In this document: positions 49,559 to 61,004 of the stretch, piece after piece
How the letters are laid out: each line of letters begins with the position of its first letter
How positions within the stretch are numbered: the first letter of the stretch is position 1
Assembly (NCBI RefSeq): GCF_032854445.1
Contig: NC_088295.1
Span: 18,337,385 to 18,401,384, forward strand
DNA length: 64,000 nucleotides
Direction: 5' to 3'
Origin: Liolophura sinensis
Taxonomy: Eukaryota > Mollusca > Polyplacophora > Chitonida > Chitonidae
Program-made: the position numbers and the translations under genes
The notes under the pieces: generated by a model
Databases searched by the model: none
What the model saw: only the letters and a program-made list of their open reading frames with translations
What the model was told of the DNA's origin: nothing

Positions 49559-50416
49559 CTGTCCATCAAATTATTTCTTTCTAATAATATCGTTATAACA
49601 AAGTACATATGGGTCGTGCTGTACTGAAACGTCGTGTAGCTAACAATAAAGCTGTACCCGCTAGTTTGTCACCTTCGTGAGAACTCGATCTTATAAATGA
49701 ATAAATTATGCTTACACAATTCCTTTCGAAAATATGAATAATTTTGACACAAAAGTAGCTGTGTGTCAGAAAAAAGCCACCATTTCTACTATACATCATC
49801 GCGTTGCCGGCGTCTATATGAATGACTGAGAAAATAATTCAGCCCGTTAATCAAACTAACCAATCAGTCAACTAATCCACCAATCGAACAAATTAAGTTA
49901 AGTGTGATCAAATCGATTTCCTGAAGCTCTCAAAGTACTGCTGGATTGGTGTAGGTATCTTTCCCGAGAGTTGCACGGACCTGATATCCAACCCCATTAT
50001 CTACCCGCCTGGGAGACCGTTATGAAACAGACACGGTTAATGCTCCGTTCCCACCTCCGAAACGCAGACAAACATTCACATATCCTTTCTAAGTGAAGGG
50101 CAGACAGACAGCTGTCAGATTATGAGTTGATCTGGGGATTAATAACAGATAAACTAACTGTGGTACAAGATAAAGGCTATGCTAACTCGTCAGGCTGAAC
50201 GCACTTGAGCTAATTGTATACCTGCACATCCCTATGGTAAGTCTAAGCAAGGTTCACATATCCCCATCGCGTTCATAAGAATCTTGCAAATACTGGCCAG
50301 GCAATGGGCTCTAACATATGATGTTGGAAGCAACATAACAAACATTATCTACAAACAGCTCCCAGAGCTGATTTTATCGTTGGGGAACAGTGTTTTTTCC
50401 AACCAGAATGACTTAC

Positions 50417-50480
50417 CTGACAATAACTGTATGACCACGATGACAAGTCCTAAGATGAACGAATATCTCTTCGTCTCCAT
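50417..50480 (-). CDS. candidate signal-peptide exon
   Basis: ATG at 50480-50478 directly follows an in-frame TAA and encodes METKRYSFILGLVIVVIQ, then LLS: a textbook signal peptide with a basic n-region, a hydrophobic core and a small residue at the end. The frame breaks after one base (phase 1) at the perfect donor CAG/GTAAGT. The next in-phase exon could be 49361-49558. Alternatively it could serve as another first exon for the Ly6 gene at 31.4 kb, also phase 1. Confidence 0.45.
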
Positions 50481-53135
50481 TTATCCAGTGTGTTCAGAAA
50501 GGCGTTCCGGTTTCTCAAATATGAAGGGTCAAAACACTATAAGGCTGTGCTCTATGCATTATCACGATATTTCCTCTTTTCTTGTCCAAATCGAAAACTT
50601 GAAACTTTTTTTTCTCAGGCATTTATCATCTTGCTCCGTGCAGATTTCAAGCGATGGGGGGGCATGAGGTTGAACGAGTAGTACACGGGTGCAGCTCTCC
50701 TCAGAGCCTAGCGCTATCAAGACACTTGGTATACCACCGACATGTAAGAGTTTTTGATGATAATTCACTCTTTACTATAACGCGTTGAAAGTTTACCGTC
50801 TTGCTATAGTTAAGGAGTATGCATACCTTAGCAGAGAAAGGTTCTAATTTCTGCCTATAGGCAAAGCTGTCGGCTCCAGATCGCGGCGTCAAAACCTAGA
50901 CTACTTTCGATCTAGCTCTACTTGTCGTAAATCTCTGATCACCCAGACTTATGTCCGACTCATGATTAAGTTTCTGTAACTGTCAGTAGGCATTATGGCG
51001 GAATACAGAAGAATGACTGCTGTCCTGGTTTGTCGTTGATCTGAAAAGTCTCTCGCTTCGATGGGCAATGAAGACACGCCAGACCAATACCATCGACCGT
51101 TTCTATCAGCACGGCGAGCAGTGTCCAATGAATGAGATCAACGCAAATTCTGAGAGCCTGGTCTACATCTCAGACGCCGCGACGATCGCGCGCGATTCGC
51201 TTTCATTCTCAGACTAATTGACCGTTCACAGCGTGTCACTAACCAGTCACAGTGGACGACTGAACCCCGGCAAAGTGCTTTGAAGGTCTGCAGACGTGTT
51301 GTATATAACAAGGCAGCTCTGGCCACCGCTACAGACCGTATCATGAAGTTGTTCAGCACAATCACAGCACATAACTAGCACCATCATCTAACAATCATAC
51401 ACACACAATCTTTTAATTTTACGAGGGAAATGGCCAATAACTCTCACATTACCGATGAAATCTGACATTAATTAAAGATATTCTGTGGCGATCTTCCTCT
51501 AGTTTCTCCACCTGGCTTTGCCCTGCAGTTTTCAACGGTATTGATTTTGCATGCTGGCTATTCACCTAACGTGACACATAGTACTGTACACCTGCAAATG
51601 ACTACTATGGCCTGCCTGTGACGGAGCTGTAACAGTAATTAAAACAGTCAGAACAGAAGCCTCTTACCATTAGCACCGAGGCAGGAGCACTTCTGCGGAA
51701 TGGACTCGTCCTACGGTACTACAAGATGACAGTATTATTAAAGTGACACGGTCGCCCAAACATTAGACATTTTCGCGTTATTACAGAATGACACGAGTAT
51801 AGGGTATTTTTCTCAAGAAGTAAAAGTTTCAAGCTTTTCGTTAATCCCAACTCCAGCATTCTACGATACGTGAATATTTAAAAATAACAAAAAAACTTAA
51901 ACCTGAAAATTCTGCCAGAATATTTGAATGAGACGCTGTCAAATCAGTGGAAATGGAGCATGCCCACAGCGTTCGGTCAACTTCATGTGTAAACAAACAT
52001 AGCTGATTACACGCGTAAACGAAGGACTTACGGCCCGCTAGTGATTCTTAGTAAGGTTATTCGTAACCTTTTCTCAATGCTGTTTAAGCTGCTGTGCTCT
52101 GCATGTATTTATGTGTATCAATATTCGAAATTTTCCGACTTCGTCGCCTGATCGAAAGTCAATATCATATAGGGAAGTTCCGGAACGCTGCGCATATGCT
52201 TTGAGCCCTTCCGGTTGAATATTAATGAGGCGAAATGTGCGTCCCCTTTATGTTGAATTCGAGTAATTCAACACAAAGGACTTCTCCGGGATCGTACAAG
52301 CTACATACTTAATGAATATTTTTTAATTCAACGTGAGTGATTTGGTTTATGAACGAACTTAGAACTTCGCGCTCAGAATTTTTTAAAAGTCCAAATTTTG
52401 GGCGACCATGTCAATTTATTTACATATATAGTTGGGTAGTTCTGTAATCCCTTTCACAAAGTATGAAAGTTTACACATTCACACTGCTGATAACGTAATC
52501 AAAAACCTCGTATTTATGCGTTGACATTTTCAAAGATCGTGCTGTGCCCGAGTAAAGTCGTTGATCAGAAACTGTTTAATGCCACAAAAATCTTTTGAAA
52601 TCTGATAAAAATCTATCAGATCTGATAGATGTATTGAGTTTGTATACAAATCTCTAGGCGCTGCCTGTGGAAAAAAGGCTTGTGACCTCATCAGTGTCAC
52701 AGCGATTTTGCACAGGTAATTACTCGGGAATCCAGACAGGGAGACACACGTACAATAATCTTAAGGGCAGATGATCTTTGACGTCTATGGTTTGACATTT
52801 GTACAAGTAAGGGAGTCGCGTTTAATATATCCCACATTAAGGCAATTCATGATCCCAACGTTCGAATCTTTTAACTGGTTCCTCTTTCTGATTTTCTTTT
52901 CATGAACGTCATCAGGGGATTTCTGTACTCAGTTACAATCAGCATCACAAAATATATGTGTCACTGATAGTTCTGATCTAGATTTCTGGCCAAGTTGAGA
53001 CTAAATTCATCCGACGGCTGTGTAGGGTAATTTCTACACGAGCATTGTTACAGCTAAAAACACATGAGTGGAAATACACAATTCAAAGTGGATCGAAATA
53101 GGTAGAGAGTATCAAAATGTCATTGATTTGTGTCT
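50481..53135. other. no supported gene
   Basis: Mixed unique DNA. At about 51030-51215 the plus strand has a 66-codon open frame (contains DRFYQHGEQCPMNEINANSE) in a GC-richer pocket, and a TATATAA lies near 51301. No family is recognised and no splice partners were found. Confidence 0.35.
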
Positions 53136-53290
53136 AATACCAGTTGGGAAGTACGTGATGAATTCCTCTACAAGTGTATATGATGTCGTCATATAATATG
53201 TTGTGAAATACGTGATGAAAGCCTCCACAAGTGTATATGATGTCGTCATATAATACAAGTTGAGAAATACGTGATGAAAACCTACAAATG
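53136..53290. repeat. about 57-bp tandem repeat, two and a half copies
   Basis: AAATACGTGATGAAAACCTC, ACAAGTGTATATGATGTCGT and CATATAATA recur head to tail. Confidence 0.85.
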
Positions 53291-53459
53291 TAATCTTTTA
53301 TAATTTACAAATTGTTTAAAATTGCATATCGTATACCTCGCCACGCGTGTCAAGGGAAGTCACTCCGACACTGAAAAATATCTGAATTGGTGAGAGGCTT
53401 TGCTGTCTGGATAGAACTTAAATTGAAAATATAACTGGCAAATCGGGGTTCAAGCCGGT

Positions 53460-54660
53460 ATATTCGGCCTATTTGGTGTTACTTCCGGTGACAATGTTTA
53501 AAGGCGTGCATGTCCTCTGTTTTTTTAACATAGCTCAACGATTTTCAGCATACATACACTACATCTATAGCCCTTGTTCACACAGCGATTTTCAGCTTTA
53601 TAGGTGTAAAAGTTCTCTGTCACGAAACCTGAAAATATGGGGAAAAGGCGTTTTTTCGCAATTTGATCGCTATCTGCGACAAAGATATACTTCGCAAGAT
53701 AAAAATAATACCAGATTCGTGATCAGGACGTCAAACTACGTCTACAACTAAACTAAAGAAAAATTCAAAATTCAATTTGCATAAAATTTGCGTTCTTTCT
53801 TCTTGCAAATAGCCTTCAGAGAACGCTTTTTACGTGCCCTAAATTTTAAGTCAATCGGACATGAGAAAATGACTCTCAAACATTTTCATATCAACCTTAT
53901 ATGATCGCTAGGTCACATTGCAAATTTTTACTTGCAAGAGCACATCTCGGAGTCTAGCAAATACCTAGGTTCCGCGCATTTTTGTTGAGCTTGTTTAGCT
54001 GTAGAAGTTTTTCAGTTTTGAAGAATGTAAAAATGGCGTTTTTTCTTTTGGTATGTACTACTTCAAAGTTGCTGATATCATTTCCGGTTCTGTAAAATTT
54101 ATCACCTTGCCTTGGAATGATTTTACACTTTAAGACTGTGTATCTAACTTCATTGGTTAAGGAGATATACTTCTGGTTTTGAGGTTGTTACTTTCGGTTT
54201 TGCTAAAATTGCATTTTCGGAATCAGCGTCCAAAACTGCATCACATGTGACTATTTGCAGGATATTATCTGTAGAATTTTAGAAATTACTAGCAACAAAC
54301 GAATTTTTTGGTCACATGACGTTTTCGCCCAGTACTGAGCTTGTAAAATTCCCAACGGAGAAAGTACACAATCTCACCCTGAATGTGCCTGGGCTTTGTG
54401 CAGCTGCAGTTAAAATTTCAGCTCAATCGCATCAGCCGTTCTGTAGAAGAAGATATTTTTAGATTTGGCACAAAATTCAATATGGCGGCCAAGTCACGCG
54501 ACCAAATGTTTCCAAAATATAAAAATTATAATTTCATATCCGTTCCTAAAACATACTGAAGTTTCAGTTATGTACCATTTGTTCTTTTCTCATAAAATGT
54601 ATCACGAAATTGCCGAGAATAATAATAATACGAACAGATAAAATAAGGATTCAAGTCTGA
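53460..54660. other. T-rich unique region, no gene
   Basis: A long T- and A-rich tract. The 92-codon plus frame at 53473-53751 has no domain. Its composition resembles 20560-20840, and both may be old copies of an unidentified element. Confidence 0.35.
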
Positions 54661-54687
54661 AAGGCCTGAATCCCTAATTAAATAATT

Positions 54688-56030
54688 TTAACTGTGAAAA
54701 GCTGCGAATCTGTATTCATGTCTGCTAATCGACAAGTACAGTGCCTTATAATTAACTGTGGACACGTGCAATGTTTGTATATCGTCTTCGATGTTTAATA
54801 GTACTAACACCGGGCAGTCGCACCCAGATGAATTTTTGAGAACTTCACATACTTGTTTCCATGCCATTATTGGTTCTGGTTTGCGATTTCTAAACATTAA
54901 CAACTTATAGCTCTCAACGGTGTACAGAATAGCATTGACCCAGATATCGCCAGATAATGGATGGTCTGACACCACTAAATTTTGCAGTTATTCGTGTATA
55001 TATACCTATTGATCCTGAATGATTTTTTTTTTTCAAATTTTCCAACGAAAATTTAACAGAATCTAAGATGGAAGGTGTATGATGTAATTATCTCTCACAC
55101 GTTAGTTAGTGAAGCGATAACTTGTGATTTTGATTTTATCGTCAGGGTCAGCCAGATGCGTATCTTTGGCAGAAGTTAGAGAATTGGTTTAACTTGATGT
55201 ATGGAGATTACGCCACATATGATAGTTCAGAAGTCAGCTAGTACAGCTTGTGCAGTTAACCACTGTGAAAACAGTGGAGCCTGTTGTGATGTCAACATTT
55301 GCCGTATTGGCGAACGGTGTACGTCAGCTTCCGTCATTATTACAATTAGAAGACGACACAGTCTGGTAATATTGTATTTGTTCAGCTTCCCATTCAAGGT
55401 GCTTGAAGACGTGTCACAATAGCCTTTACCTTTCAAGTCGGCAAAGAAAGCACTAAGTTTAGAATGTATAAGCGGACAGTTATGGAGTATCTGTGTTGTT
55501 AACAAAGACCCGATGGCAAAATTGCAGAAGCCGTATTCATGGTTGATAGAAGATTAGATAGCTGTCCTGGAAGTAGGAGAGCTGGAGATCAGTGAGAGGG
55601 AGACGATCAGAACGTGATGCTGCCTACACGATGACAATCACGGAGTTACCTTCCATCCTTCAGCCGGCTAAACCAAGACAATGACGTCTGATATGGCCCA
55701 TCTCAATCAAAACATGTTTGTCTAGTAGCTTAAAGAAGGACTTCTGACATCAACAAGGTAAAAAAGCGATATTTTTGGAAGAAAAGCAGAAATCGTGTGC
55801 ATAGAAATATAAGAGAATGTAACATCTGATAGTGAAGATCGTCATTAGACTGTCTGGGAAGAAGACGTTTTATACATCGAGTCTTTGAAAGGAGCCTTGT
55901 CTCAGAAAAAAAGTTCTATAGCGTATACGTGAAGTAAAAACAAAAAAGCTGACGTATGTGTTGAAAGACACATCAGATAAAACCTATACGCGCTCAGCCA
56001 GTCCTCATCACCTTCGTCTTCCAATGTATT
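54688..56030 (-). other. possible decayed or multi-exon gene, unidentified
   Basis: Four minus-strand pieces look protein-like: 56030-55984 after a strong acceptor (CACCCCCTTGTTTACAG-type), encoding LEDEGDEDWLSAYR; about 55745-55665, encoding FKLLDKHVLIEMGHIRRHC; 55558-55227, an open run of about 108 codons with RLCRLLIVIMTEADVHRS; and 54969-54688, 95 codons with MAWKQVCEVLKNSSGCDC, then a stop. They lie in different frames with stops between. Either this is a decayed gene, or exon borders are misread, or it is chance. I recognise no family. Confidence 0.22.
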
Positions 56031-56331
56031 CTGTAAACAAGGGGGTGGGTGGGTTTAGAACGCACAGCAGAAATAACTGACCGCCTTTAGCCCGAAACCC
56101 TTCAACAGCGTAGATATTCTCTGATTACTCTAGCAAAACAAGTACTCAATTCACCGGCTAAAAATTTGCCTATGGAACATTTAATGGTTGTCGAGGTATA
56201 TGCACCAAGATTTTCACAATTCAGTATGGCTTTTATGTTTTGGTTTGAAACTCTGTCAGACTAAAGACAACACGATCCTCGGGGAACTTTTAGGTTAAGA
56301 GCAGCGAAAAGCAGTTGCACCTCAAATTCCA

Positions 56332-56593
56332 GGGGCCTCCGTGGCTCAGTCGGTTAAAGCGCTAGCGCAGCGTAATGACCCAGGAGTCTCTCACCAATGC
56401 GGTCGCTGTGAGTTCAAGTCCAGCTCATGCTGGCGGCCGTACGTGAGAAGGTCTGCCAGCAACCTGCGGATGGTCGTGGGTTTCCCCCGGGCTCTGCCCG
56501 GTTTCCACCCACCATAATGCTGGCCGCCGTCGTATAAGTGAAATATTCTTGAGTACGGCGTAAAACACCAATCAAAAAAAAAAAAAAAAAAAA
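56332..56593 (+). mobile_element. SINE family C, complete, with 10-bp target-site duplication
   Basis: tRNA-derived head with box A (TGGCTCAGTCGG) and box B (GAGTTCAAGTCC), a central domain (GGATGGTCGTGGGTTTCCCC), a 3' core CGTATAAGTGAAATATTCTT and a poly-A tail of about 19. Identical TCAAATTCCA repeats lie at 56322-56331 and 56594-56603. Apparently a recent insertion. It is not a functional tRNA gene. Confidence 0.95.
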
Positions 56594-56707
56594 TCAAATT
56601 CCAAAAGCCGCCAAGCTACACACTTTGGTGAGTAATGTGCGAGGCGTATTATAGTCAACTATCGTGGGGTTACACATCAATCAAATCAATAAATAAACAC
56701 ATACCAT

Positions 56708-56945
56708 GGCCTCCGTGGCTCAGTTGGTTAGCGCGCTAGCGCGGCTTAATGACCCAGGAGCCTCTCACCAATGCGGTCACTGTGAGTTCAAGTCCAGCTC
56801 ATGCTTGCTCCTCCTTCGGCCGTAAGTGGGAACCTGCGTGTGGTCGTGGGTTTCCCCCGGGCTTTGTCGTTATTGTATAAGTGAAATATTCCTGAGTACG
56901 GCGTAAAACACCAATCAAATAAATAAAGTCAAATAAATAAATCAT
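56708..56945 (+). mobile_element. SINE family C, second copy with internal deletions
   Basis: Same head and boxes (TGGCTCAGTTGG; GAGTTCAAGTCC). It lacks most of the segment between the central domain and GTATAAGTGAAATATTCCTG. The tail is AATAAATAAA rather than poly-A. No clear duplication was seen. Confidence 0.93.
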
Positions 56946-56954
56946 TTTCTTAGC

Positions 56955-57250
56955 GAACAGGACACGGCTTAGTGGTTAACGTGCATAACTTCCAACCAAC
57001 TCCATTCTCGGATTTCTGGATTTCCATAGTACAATGCCGCGACACTGGTTTCTCTTTTTTGGGGGGGGGTGTGGGGGGGGGGGGGGTACATGACGTTCCG
57101 TGGAGATCACTTGCCTTCTACCAATTTAATACCTCAAACCAGGAAGAGTTTGTCAGTTACTCGCCAAAGGTAGTTGGTTTTCTCCAGTTTGCCCCATCGA
57201 TAACACCGTATAAGCGAAAAATTCTTGACTGACGTTAAACAACAATCATT
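56955..57250 (+). mobile_element. SINE relic with a different tRNA-like head
   Basis: A box-A-like GGCTTAGTGGTTAACGTGC begins it, and the family C-like tail GTATAAGCGAAAAATTCTTG with CGTTAAACAACAATCA ends it. The middle includes a G-rich tract at 57061-57087. The 86-codon plus frame spanning it is not a gene. Confidence 0.6.
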
Positions 57251-59511
57251 TACATGTACTCAATGTTAGTATGATACATTTTCATTTGATTTTAATCGAC
57301 ACCATAGTGATTTACCAGAATGCTGGTTTTCACCAGTCGACAGTGTATTACACCTTGTCTTTAGATTCGAACCTCACAGCTTACGTCTTGCCTTTTCAGA
57401 CAGCTACATTGGACTGAACGAGGCTAGCTCTCCAGATCATGTCATTGATCCATATTAAAATGTGTCAGCACCACCAGATGAGTGAAATAGATTGTTGACT
57501 CGCCAGGACACTAGCTAGGGATTCTGTCGTCCGCATACCCACGCCTAATCCCTTTTCTTATCAACCAGTGATGAATAGTATGATTACCTCTAAGCTGAAT
57601 TCTGGTCTGAATCTATTGTTTAAACGAGCCTCGTTGATAAGAGAGCACTCACAGAAAATCCATTTAACCTCCGGCAAGGTTTAACTTGGCAGCACTCAAA
57701 GACTTCAACAACAGATTATTGTCTTACATGCCTCAAGGAAAAGAGTCACTGGCCTCTGGGGAATATGAGTTTGTGTATTGTGCTCACAGAGAAATGCACA
57801 TCTCTTAACCGTGTACATACTGCACATTCCAACTGGTGGCTTTTGGGGGAAACTGACTGGTTTTAGTTAGGACGATATAACATCTTAGATACATAAGACT
57901 GCATAACAACGAGATAGTCCCACAGGGGAGCCGGTTCTGGAAATGTACATAGATAAGATCAGCTTGTCCACGGTGTGACAAGACAATACCAAGCGAGAGG
58001 CACTCAAAATGAACGTCGTTAACATCGGTCGATGCGTTGAAGGCAATTATTGATCTGCGTATTAACCACAGACTAACCCCTTTGAAACAGACATTCGTAC
58101 ACCAGCCGTCAACAAAACCGGACGTTCCCGGACAATAATCATAATGCTAATTCTCAAAATGACGTTTAACACAAACTACCAAAGAACTAACAAAGTATAT
58201 CAAGTACAAACTTAGGACGGAATCATGCAAAAAGAAGTAATCAACAAATTTCAATGATGTTAGAAAGACGCAAGTATTGTTATAGGCGAATGAATTAAAT
58301 CAGTGTCCACATATATAGTATATAAGTTATCGATAATCAAAATATGTATATCTGTTGCGTCTTGATTGCAACTGTCTACATATCCATTGTGGTGATCTAA
58401 TACAACACGATGGAAATAACCTTAGCCCCGTGTAGAGCGGGATCAGACACAGTCATGAAGGAGAGTGCCAGAGATTCTGGAGGATCTATCCATATTTAAT
58501 AACAAGAGAGTTATGTAAACTTCAAACACTTAAGAAACATCTATTCATTATCAAAAGTGGAATTTTAACGAGACAGTAAGAGCAATAAATTATACAGTTA
58601 GTTACATAGGACATTACAACGACAAAAGAGCACAGTATTGGGGAGTCACGTCCTTGATTTATTGGATACTTACAAGCGTGTGAGCGCGTGGTTTATTCCT
58701 AGTAATGTACTGATCATCTGAGCTTGGGGGTTGACAGAAAAATGAGACAATGTCTTACGTCATATATCTTCAAAGATCATTGGTCCTAGTCAATGAAGCC
58801 ACACTATATCAACTATGAATCAGACTGATGCAATAATCCTCTAGCTTTTCTTGAGGCATAGCGTCTCAACAAACTACAGGATTTACAACCCAACGCATAG
58901 TTAAACAGAACGTATCTTATACGGATACCTCTACGGAATTGTTCATATACGGAATCTCTCCAAAGGAAAGGCGAAATGATGACGACGGTCAGGTCTATGG
59001 GTATGGAGAAAACCACCGCCCTACGCTAAAACCTGACATCAATCAATAAAAGGTAAAGGCCACTCCAAAATGAAATACATACCAGATGAAAGACCGTCAA
59101 AACTGTCCAAGAAAATAGTTTCATTTATTTTTTTTTTAACTTTTTCTAACAGAGTAAAATTGTGTTAAAAAATCAGATGCTGTCGTGGTGTGTTGTGACC
59201 CAAAAGGTGTCACTTACATCACATCCATACTTTTTGCCTGAAATAATTCGTTTCAAGGCCAAAGATGCGAATGAATGCATTTTGAATGATGAAATGTAGC
59301 ATTCTAACATGCAAAAATCTTATGTGACGTAACTGGCCCCATTGTGGTCAGAAAAATCCACCATAGAATAAAATATTCAAATGCATTTTACTAGTTAAAA
59401 AATTAAAAAAAAAAAGAAATCCAACTATTTTCCTGGAGAGTTATTAATGGTCTTTATATGAAACATACTTCATATCAGTGCATTCAATATATTGATATAT
59501 ATGAGTGCGTG
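57251..59511. other. no gene seen
   Basis: Unique AT-rich DNA with no recognisable features. The minus frame at 58813-59016 has no domain. Confidence 0.5.
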
Positions 59512-59785
59512 GGTGAGTACGTCGTACTTCACAATTTTTCAATCATGTGACGACGAAGGAATCCTTACAGAGCATGTAATTTGCCTCTTTGATGCAGGAC
59601 GGATTTCCACCGCTCTTTTATCTAGTGCTGCTTCATTGAGACCCCTTACCAAAGGCAAGTAAGCCGCACCGCCCGAGCCATTATACTGATACGCGTCAAC
59701 CAGTCGTTGCACTATCCCCTTCTTGCTGAACACCAAGCCAGGATGTTACAGCATCTTAGGTGTGACCCGACCCAGGATTGACCCA
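59512..59785 (-). mobile_element. SINE family A, third copy
   Basis: Matches 16643-16975 through CGGATTTCCACCGCTCTTTT, CCGAGCCATTATACTGATAC and GTCAACCAGTCGTTGCACTA. The tail is shortened (lost GGGGTTTAAC) and the GTTACAACTTCC region is altered. The 65-codon minus frame is an artefact. Confidence 0.88.
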
Positions 59786-59974
59786 CGCTCGACCAACTGT
59801 GCTCTCGGGGCACGTTGACATGTCACACCTTTCTCTGGACACCATGACGTATTTCACAGCCTCAGTCCATCCTGACCACGCAGAGAACAAATGTGTGAAT
59901 ACCTTATCACCATCATAATCTTGGTGGTTAACTAGAATGTAATGCAGTTATACGGATACCTCTATACATTTATT

Positions 59975-60150
59975 TTTATTTGATTTGATTTCTGTTTTTA
60001 TTCAAGAATTTAATTTTATAAGTGGAGGAAACCTACATGCACGGCGTAAACCACCCACCTTTGGCAAGTTACAGACGAACTTTCCCACGTGTGATGCACA
60101 GATATTTACATCATAATTGTGGAATACAAGTGGTCTTCAGTGATTCTTAC
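59975..60150 (-). mobile_element. SINE-core relic
   Basis: AGTGGAGGAAACCTACATGC, ACCCACCTTTGGCAAGTTAC and AGACGAACTTTCCCACGTGT resemble the core seen at 11325-11445. Badly decayed. Confidence 0.45.
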
Positions 60151-61004
60151 ACTGCGTAAATTGTTATACGAGCGTTGTCAACCGTTTATCGCCACCATGC
60201 AATGCTTCACGAACGGAGCGGGTAGATCATGCATTTTTTTCTGAATCTCTGCAAAAGAAATGTGAAGTGATCGTCTACTTCACGTATTCGGAGAGAAAAG
60301 CATTTGTGTTGCATGTCAGTCATAATGTGTATGAGCATTTTTCCAGTGGCCGATCGGCTCTTGGCCAGTGACATTACGCGATGGAATAGTGTTCCTGCTT
60401 GGAGGACTCAATAACTTACTTTCAAAACATATTTGTTACAGATTGCGTTTATCCCAAATGGCGTTTATATCACAAACTGGGTTAACGCATTAAGTAACAA
60501 ATATGTTTTAAAGGACTTTATTGAAGGTCGGACAGTTGTTCTTAAATGCAGTTTTCGCATTTATTTACAAGAAACCACCCTTAGAATGGCAAAATATAAC
60601 AATTATTACATAATGTCATTCCTTAAGGTTACGAATTGTGATTATTTATTATAAAAGCCACATTTTGAGTAGCATATTGTAATAATTATTACAAACTACG
60701 TTTTATTATTAAGTTAGCGTCTGGAACGCAATGTGTAATAAATATGTTCTTGAATGCAGTTTTCGTCAATTTTATTATTTATCATATCTGTCAGTTGCCA
60801 TGTAAATGACGAACATTCAGAGTCCTTATCATAAACCCTCACGCAAGGCTACAACATTGAGAATAAAGTCAGAACACCGAAGACTGTGTGATAGTACTCA
60901 ATACTTTTTGTGAAATTATTACCAACTGCGTTTTACTTATTCTAAGTATGGAATGCAAGATATGTTTTGCAATACAAAAATATCCAGCTGCTCGGACATG
61001 ACCT
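60151..61004. other. no gene seen
   Basis: AT-rich DNA with an internal partial duplication (TGCAGTTTTCGCATTTATTT near 60548 and TGCAGTTTTCGTCAATTTTA near 60755). Confidence 0.45.

Noticed and set aside
55201-55422. Plus-strand ORF with an EGF-like cysteine cluster (CENSGACCDVNICRIGERC)
   Set aside because: Spacing lacks the conserved EGF glycines and CxC, there is no signal peptide, and the opposite strand has an equally open frame.
56341-56430. tRNA genes
   Set aside because: A and B boxes are present at 56341 and 56717, but no cloverleaf with matched acceptor stem. The sequences continue into SINE bodies with tails.
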